57,126 bases of DNA. It comes from Marivita sp. XM-24bin2. GTDB lineage: Bacteria > Pseudomonadota > Alphaproteobacteria > Rhodobacterales > Rhodobacteraceae. The notes under the pieces were generated by a model. That model was given only the letters and a program-made list of their open reading frames with translations, did no database searches and was not told where the DNA came from. Below are positions 52,322 through 57,126 of this stretch, piece after piece. The position numbers and the translations under genes were made by a program. How positions within the stretch are numbered: position 1 is the first letter of the stretch; every line of letters begins with the position of its first letter. The stretch covers positions 1 to 57,126 of the forward strand of contig QCWH01000026.1 in NCBI GenBank assembly GCA_003149565.1, read 5' to 3'.

Positions 52322-53668
52322 TCAGGCTATCCCGGCCGCGCACATCGCATCGGCCACCTTTTTGAACCCGGCGACGTTGGCGCCTTTGGCATAATCGATT
52401 CCGTCCTTCGATCTGCCTGCATCCGCGCACACGCTATGAATGTTTTGCATGATGTCTTTCAAGGCCTCTGCCAATGCGTCACGCGATTGGCTGCGGCGTT
52501 GGCGGTTCTGATTGATCTCGAGCCCCGAGACCGCCACACCTCCTGCATTGGCTGCCTTGCCCGGTGCGAAAAGAACACGGCCGTCGCGGAGTATGGCCTT
52601 GGCGTCACGGGTGGTTGGCATATTGGCACCTTCAACAACTGCCTTGCAGCCGTTCTTAACCAAAGCCGTTGCCGCTTCGGCATCCAGCTCGTTCTGCGTG
52701 GCACATGGCAGCGCGATATCGCATTCAACCGACCAGGGCGCCGCGTCGGGATACCAAGTCGCGTCGAACTCGTCGGCGTAGGCTTCGAGGCTCGCGCCGG
52801 ACTGTTTCTTGTGGTCGCGAACCCAACTGATCTTGTCCAACGTCAGGCCGTTCTTGTCATGGATGAAACCGTTGCTGTCCGATAGGGTGATGACCTTGCC
52901 GCCGTTGCAGACAGCCAACTCCGCAGCAAAGGTCGCGACGTTTCCGGCGCCGGAGATCACAATCGTCTTGCCGTCGATTGTGTCGTTATGCTCGGCAAGC
53001 ATATGACACAGGAACTGCACAACGCCATATCCCGTAGCTTCGGTCCGCATCTCGCTGCCGCCAAAGGACAGCCCTTTTCCGGTGAGGACACCGGCAAAGT
53101 GGTTCGTGATTCGCCGATATTCGCCAAACATCCATCCAATTTCGCGCACACCAACATTTATGTCGCCCGCTGGGATGTCGATATTCGGGCCGATGTGACG
53201 GTGCAGTTGCTGCATGAAAGATTGACAGAACCGCATGATCTCATTCTCGCTGCGCCCAGCGGGGTCGAAATCCGCGCCGCCTTTCCCTCCGCCCATAGGC
53301 AGACCTGTCAGAGCGTTCTTGAATGTCTGTTCAAAGCCGAGAAATTTCAGGACTGACCGATTCACGGTCGGATGAAACCGCAGCCCGCCTTTATATGGTC
53401 CGATGGCATCATTGAACTGAACGCGGTAGCCGCGATTGACATGCACGACGTTGTTGTCGTCGCTCCACTCGACGCGGAACGAGATCGTCCGGTCGGGTTC
53501 ACTCAAGCGCTCTAGGATCGCTGCCTCACGATATGCAGGCGTTTCGTTCACCACGGGGATCAGGTCTGGCAGCACGTCCTTGGCGGCTTGGTGAAACGTG
53601 TCTTCGCCCGGGGTTCGACGTTCGAGATCGGAAAGAAAATCGTCGAGGTTGATCTTGGTTTTGGTCAT
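52322..53668 (-). CDS. gdhA: NADP-specific glutamate dehydrogenase
   Basis: This enzyme interconverts glutamate with 2-oxoglutarate and ammonia. The 448-residue length and sequence fit the hexameric NADP-dependent class. The substrate-binding motif KNALTGLPMGGGKGGADFDP holds the key lysines, and VISGAGNVATFAAELAVCNGGKVITLSDSNG is the nucleotide-binding region. An inverted repeat lies directly before the start codon. No partner genes are adjacent. Confidence 0.97.
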   Translation of the reverse strand: MTKTKINLDDFLSDLERRTPGEDTFHQAAKDVLPDLIPVVNETPAYREAAILERLSEPDRTISFRVEWSDDNNVVHVNRGYRVQFNDAIGPYKGGLRFHPTVNRSVLKFLGFEQTFKNALTGLPMGGGKGGADFDPAGRSENEIMRFCQSFMQQLHRHIGPNIDIPAGDINVGVREIGWMFGEYRRITNHFAGVLTGKGLSFGGSEMRTEATGYGVVQFLCHMLAEHNDTIDGKTIVISGAGNVATFAAELAVCNGGKVITLSDSNGFIHDKNGLTLDKISWVRDHKKQSGASLEAYADEFDATWYPDAAPWSVECDIALPCATQNELDAEAATALVKNGCKAVVEGANMPTTRDAKAILRDGRVLFAPGKAANAGGVAVSGLEINQNRQRRSQSRDALAEALKDIMQNIHSVCADAGRSKDGIDYAKGANVAGFKKVADAMCAAGIA

Positions 53669-53670
53669 AG

Positions 53671-53694
53671 AGCCTGTCCTATTGATTACAGGCT
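53671..53694 (-). promoter_or_regulatory. Inverted repeat just upstream of gdhA start
   Basis: On the minus strand AGCCTGT and ACAGGCT form a 7-base perfect stem with a 10-base loop, ending 2 bases before the ATG. The only Shine-Dalgarno-like stretch (AGGACAGG) lies partly in the loop and right arm. It could be an operator or a hairpin limiting ribosome access. Confidence 0.4.
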
Positions 53695-53740
53695 AACTGC
53701 CATCGCTCCCAAATCGTTCCCACACTGACAAGGCGAAGGG

Positions 53741-55390
53741 TTACAGCCTTTTGCCGGGCGACAGGAAGTTCGCGTCGGCTTTCACTTCGATCAATTTGAT
53801 CCCTTCGCGCGATCGGGCCTCGGAGACCGCAGTCACAAAACTCTCGTAGTCCGGGGCTTTGGCGGCATGGGCACCGAAAGATCGGGCCAAGTCGCTGAAG
53901 TCGGGATTGGTCAGAACTGTGCCGGACACCCGGTCGGGGTATTCCCGTTCCTGATGCGCGCGGATCGTGCCGTAGCGGGCGTTGTCGATGATGATCACCG
54001 TCAGGTTCAGATCGTGATGCACGGCGGTGGCCATTTCCTGACAGGTCATCATGAAACACCCGTCGCCTGCGATGGCGAAGATCTCGCGGTGAGGCTCACA
54101 GATCGCGGCACCGATGGCAGCGGGCAGGCCGTAGCCCATGGAACCGGACGTGGGGGCCAGTTGCGATCCTGGCGCGCGGTACTTGTAGAACCGATGCAGC
54201 CAACCCGCATAGTTGCCCGCACCGTTACAGAGGATCGCGTCTTCGGGCAGCACCTCGGCCAGATGCGCGAAATAGGGGGCCAGCGGATCATCCCCGACCG
54301 AGGCCGGGTCGCTGAACGAAACGTACTGTTCGTGCAGGTCTTTCGTACGGTTCGCAAAAGCGTCGGGCGCGATGGGGTCCCAGTTGGCGACAACCGTACA
54401 GAAGCTTTCGGTATCCGCCACCAGCGCGATCTCCGGCTCGTAGACGCGGCCGATTTCCTCGGGTTCGGGAAAGACATGCACCAGCGATTGTTCGGGCACT
54501 GGCGGTGTGAGGATCGTGTAACCAGCGGTGGTCATTTCCCCCAGACGCGGGCCGATGGCGATGAGCAGGTCGGTCTCGGCCATGATGTCCTTGAGGTAGG
54601 GCGGTGTGCCGACGCCGTAATGGCCGATGTAGTTCGTATGGCGGTTGTCCATCAGCCCTTGGCACCGCAGAGACACGGCGACAGGCAGGTTTTGCGTTTC
54701 TGCAAAGCGCTGCAAAGCGGCGATGCCGGTCTTGGTCCAACCGCCGCCCCCGGCCATCACCAGCGGGCGTTTGGCTTGGGCGATGCGGGTTTTGAGGTCG
54801 TCCATGATTTTACCGGATGGTAAAAAACGCGGTGTATCGATCCGTGCAGGTGGCGAGGGTTGCGTGATCTCGTCGTAAAGCATGTCCTCCGGCAGCGCGA
54901 GCACCACCGGCCCCGGCCGCCCCGACATCGCAGTCCGGAACGCACGACTGATGTATTCTTGAAGCCGCGAGGCATCATCAATCTGCGCAACCCACTTGGC
55001 CATCTGGCCGAACATGCGGCGGTAGTCGATTTCCTGAAACGCCTCGCGGTCCACCATGTCGCGCGCGACTTGCCCCAAGAACAGGATCATCGGGGTCGAA
55101 TCCTGATAGGCCACATGCACCCCGGCGCTGGCATTGGTGGCACCCGGACCGCGCGTGGCAAAGCATATGCCGGGACGGCCCGTGAGTTTGCCATAGGCGT
55201 CAGCTGCCATCGCCGCACCACCCTCTTGCCGGCAGGTGACAAAGCGGATGTCCTTTTCACGTCCATAAAAGGCGTCGAGCACCGGCAGGTAGCTTTCGCC
55301 GGGTACGCCGAACGCAGCAGTCGTGCCTTGGGAGACAAGCAGATCTACGAGATGGTCGGCCGCGCGGATCGTGGTGTTGGGACGTGTCAT
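53741..55390 (-). CDS. Thiamine diphosphate-binding enzyme (acetolactate synthase-like)
   Basis: The 549-residue protein has the three-domain ThDP layout. The N-terminal catalytic Glu is in AAFGVPGESYLPVLDAF, the central domain follows, and the ThDP/Mg motif is GDGCFMMTCQEMATA...IIIDNARYG. It resembles acetolactate synthase large subunits but has no small subunit gene nearby, so it is more likely an oxo-acid decarboxylase, sulfoacetaldehyde- or glyoxylate-type enzyme. ATG 55390 (MTRPNTT) is chosen over the longer frame. It is divergent from the PLP-lyase/M24 pair. Confidence 0.85.
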   Translation of the reverse strand: MTRPNTTIRAADHLVDLLVSQGTTAAFGVPGESYLPVLDAFYGREKDIRFVTCRQEGGAAMAADAYGKLTGRPGICFATRGPGATNASAGVHVAYQDSTPMILFLGQVARDMVDREAFQEIDYRRMFGQMAKWVAQIDDASRLQEYISRAFRTAMSGRPGPVVLALPEDMLYDEITQPSPPARIDTPRFLPSGKIMDDLKTRIAQAKRPLVMAGGGGWTKTGIAALQRFAETQNLPVAVSLRCQGLMDNRHTNYIGHYGVGTPPYLKDIMAETDLLIAIGPRLGEMTTAGYTILTPPVPEQSLVHVFPEPEEIGRVYEPEIALVADTESFCTVVANWDPIAPDAFANRTKDLHEQYVSFSDPASVGDDPLAPYFAHLAEVLPEDAILCNGAGNYAGWLHRFYKYRAPGSQLAPTSGSMGYGLPAAIGAAICEPHREIFAIAGDGCFMMTCQEMATAVHHDLNLTVIIIDNARYGTIRAHQEREYPDRVSGTVLTNPDFSDLARSFGAHAAKAPDYESFVTAVSEARSREGIKLIEVKADANFLSPGKRL

Positions 55391-55525
55391 TCTGGGCTGA
55401 GCCTTCTTTGATTTGCGCAAACGCTAAAGCGGTTCGCTGGGCAGGGCAAACAGATGGTCGGTCCAAGCGTGGAGGATGTCGGACTTGGCGTGCCAAAGCG
55501 TGCGAACTGCTGCCACACTGATGGT

Positions 55526-56569
55526 ATGAACGTCCTGCACAAAACCCCCGCCCTTGCCGATGCCGTGCTTGCGTCACTGGCCGATATTCCCTTTCCCAGC
55601 ATCGATGCCGACCGCCCGCCGGCCCTATTGACGCGCTGCCCGGCTGCTGCGGTAACGCCGTTATTCGAAGCGCCCGATTTGGCGAAGGCGGCGGGTGTTG
55701 GTCAGGTCCATATCAAGGACGAGCGCGGGCGGATGGGGCTGGGCAGCTTCAAGGCCCTGGGCGCGGCATATGTGATTGCGCGGGATGCGGAAGAGGGCAA
55801 TGCCAAAGGCCGAACCTATGTCACCGCCAGTGCCGGCAATCACGGTCTGTCCGTCGCGGCTGGCGCCCAGGCATTTGGCGCGCGTGCAGTTGTGTATCTG
55901 GCCGACACCGTTCCCGAGGGGTTTGCCGACCGGCTACGCAGCTTTGGCGCGGAAGTCGTTCGGCACGGCGCAATCTATGAAGAGGCGATGGCCGGGGCGG
56001 CACAGGCGGCTAAGGACAATGGTTGGGCCTTGCTGTCAGACAGTTCGTGGCCGGGTTATCTCGACCGGCCTTACACCTTGATGGAAGGCTATTTGGTGCT
56101 GATGCAGGAAGCCGTCGCCCAGATGCCCGCGCCGCCGACGCATATCTTTCTGCAAGCAGGGGTTGGTGGTCTGGCCACAGCCTGCGCCGCCTACGCGCGG
56201 GTGGCGTGGGAGGACGGGCCGCGGATCATCGTGGTCGAACCCGAGGCCGCCCCGGCGCTTTATTCATCAATCAAGGCAGGCTCGGCGCAGGTTACCGAGG
56301 GTCCGGAATCATCAATGGGACGGCTGGATTGCAAAGAGCCGTCTTTGATAGCGCTCAAAGGCCTGGCCCGCGACGCCAATGATTTCATGTTAATCACCGA
56401 AGAGGAAGGCGCGACCGGGAGCGCCGCCTGCGCTGAGGCGGGATATGCGACAACGCCATCTGGTGGCGCAGGTGTTGCGGGGCTACTGTCGGCGCGGCAG
56501 GTAGGCGACGCATTGGGTTTGAGCATCAATTCGCGAGTTCTTGTCATCCTGAGCGAGCAAGCCGCATGA
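55526..56569 (+). CDS. PLP-dependent fold-type II lyase (diaminopropionate ammonia-lyase-like)
   Basis: The 347-residue protein has the PLP lysine in GLGSFKALGAAYV, the phosphate/substrate loop TASAGNHGLSVAAGAQAFGA, and a glycine-rich loop QAGVGGLATA. These match diaminopropionate ammonia-lyase and threonine-dehydratase-like enzymes, though it is shorter than typical DpaL (about 400). It likely removes ammonia from a 2,3-diamino or hydroxy-amino acid. ATG 55526 is chosen from homologue-like N-terminal length. The following peptidase gene overlaps by 4 bases. Confidence 0.83.
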   Translation: MNVLHKTPALADAVLASLADIPFPSIDADRPPALLTRCPAAAVTPLFEAPDLAKAAGVGQVHIKDERGRMGLGSFKALGAAYVIARDAEEGNAKGRTYVTASAGNHGLSVAAGAQAFGARAVVYLADTVPEGFADRLRSFGAEVVRHGAIYEEAMAGAAQAAKDNGWALLSDSSWPGYLDRPYTLMEGYLVLMQEAVAQMPAPPTHIFLQAGVGGLATACAAYARVAWEDGPRIIVVEPEAAPALYSSIKAGSAQVTEGPESSMGRLDCKEPSLIALKGLARDANDFMLITEEEGATGSAACAEAGYATTPSGGAGVAGLLSARQVGDALGLSINSRVLVILSEQAA

Positions 56570-57126
56570 TTGCCCCGCCGCGCGGGTTTCCAGAGGCTGA
56601 GTTCAAAGCCCGAACAGAGGCGGCGCAAGCGCTAATGGCGGAACACGACCTTGCGGCACTCTTGCTCACGACCGAGCCGGAAATTCGATACTATACCGGT
56701 TTCCTGACCCGCTTTTGGGAAAGTCCAACACGGCCCTGGTTTGTTGTTCTGCCCGCCAATGGGGATCCCATTGCAGTGATCCCGTCAATCGGCGCGCATC
56801 TCATGCGCCAAAGCTGGATCAAGGATATCCGCACTTGGTCTGCTCCGGATTACGAGGATGACGGGATCGGTTTGTTGACCGACGCCCTATGCGAGATTGT
56901 GACCCAAGATGGGCGAATTGGAATCGCTGACCACATGGAAAGCCATGTCCGCCTGCCGCTGGCCGACCTGCGCAGATTGGAAATGGCCCTTTTGCCGCGC
57001 CCCCTGGTGAGTGATCTGGCCATCACGCGCAGATTGCGGATGGTCAAATCGGATGCCGAGATTGCGAAGATCAGACACGCCGCCGCGATAGCGACCCAAG
57101 CCTTTGATACGGTGCCAGAAGAAGTG
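56566..57126 (+). CDS. M24-family peptidase/creatinase-like protein, 3' truncated by window
   Basis: The frame from ATG 56566 runs off the window after 187 codons. The visible part matches the N-terminal creatinase/prolidase domain: FKARTEAAQALMAEHDLAALLLTTEPEIRYYTGF, RPWFVVLPANGDPIAVIPSIG, then LRMVKSDAEIAKIRHAAAIA, which leads into the catalytic domain. The metal ligands lie beyond the window. It may be an Xaa-Pro peptidase or a hydrolase of the ectoine/creatine type acting with the upstream lyase. Confidence 0.85.
   Translation, partial: MIAPPRGFPEAEFKARTEAAQALMAEHDLAALLLTTEPEIRYYTGFLTRFWESPTRPWFVVLPANGDPIAVIPSIGAHLMRQSWIKDIRTWSAPDYEDDGIGLLTDALCEIVTQDGRIGIADHMESHVRLPLADLRRLEMALLPRPLVSDLAITRRLRMVKSDAEIAKIRHAAAIATQAFDTVPEEV

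Noticed and set aside
1-57126. Prophage, insertion sequence, toxin-antitoxin or CRISPR content
   Set aside because: No transposase, integrase, phage structural gene, spaced direct repeats or toxin family was recognised on either strand.

Overview
The window is a contiguous stretch of alphaproteobacterial chromosome. An FnrL-type regulator, a cy-like membrane cytochrome c, YejABEF, an MlaEFD operon whose permease carries a STAS domain, an ileS-DUF3253-ogt operon and a rpmH-rnpA-yidD operon together point to Rhodobacterales (Roseobacter group). GC content is fairly high throughout. I see no prophage, insertion sequence, CRISPR array or rRNA. Almost all genes sit in tight co-directional operons with 4-base ATGA or GTGA overlaps.

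Layout. 1-4569: RNA-modification and haem genes: rsmC (cut by the window start), an SDR-fold protein with degraded catalytic motifs, hemF, rluE, tadA and rluB. 4635-11281: a seven-gene plus-strand membrane cluster: a small two-helix protein, an XpaC-like paralogue, XpaC, TelA, a DUF2927 lipoprotein, an SPFH-GYF protein and a double zinc-ribbon membrane protein. It also contains a 29-codon micro-ORF. It looks like an uncharacterised envelope-stress or membrane-scaffold system and is the best candidate for new biology here. 11285-13446: fnrL and hemN diverge from a perfect FNR box. 13443-19343: yejFEBA oligopeptide importer (minus strand). 19529-22143: membrane cytochrome c, prephenate dehydratase, a DMT transporter and a dense group of intergenic dyads.

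22144-25970: ogt, DUF3253 and ileS (minus strand). ileS is preceded by a tiny ORF rich in isoleucine codons that I interpret as a leader peptide. 26100-29736: ycjX-GNAT-ycjF-VIT operon. 29848-33030: truA, argD, argF. 33067-35323: UPF0718 permease, then yidD-rnpA-rpmH with a strong promoter. 35747-37902: VTT-domain membrane protein and a MerA/Lpd-type flavoprotein. 37927-39309: orphan histidine kinase, then tRNA-Arg(ACG). 39539-47720: VOC protein and a LysR regulator divergent from a quaternary-amine ABC transporter with an alpha/beta hydrolase, facing a CoA-transferase/hotdog hydratase pair. 48048-52321: Mla/MCE lipid-transport operon. 52322-57126: glutamate dehydrogenase, a ThDP enzyme, and a DpaL-like PLP lyase with an M24 peptidase (cut by the window end).

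Themes. Haem synthesis and oxygen sensing recur: HemF and HemN, FnrL, the c-type cytochrome. Several modules concern envelope integrity: TelA/XpaC/SPFH, YcjX/YcjF, Mla, YidD. Three copies of a modular hairpin repeat lie in intergenic gaps. All functions are inferred from reading the sequence by eye; no database search was run.
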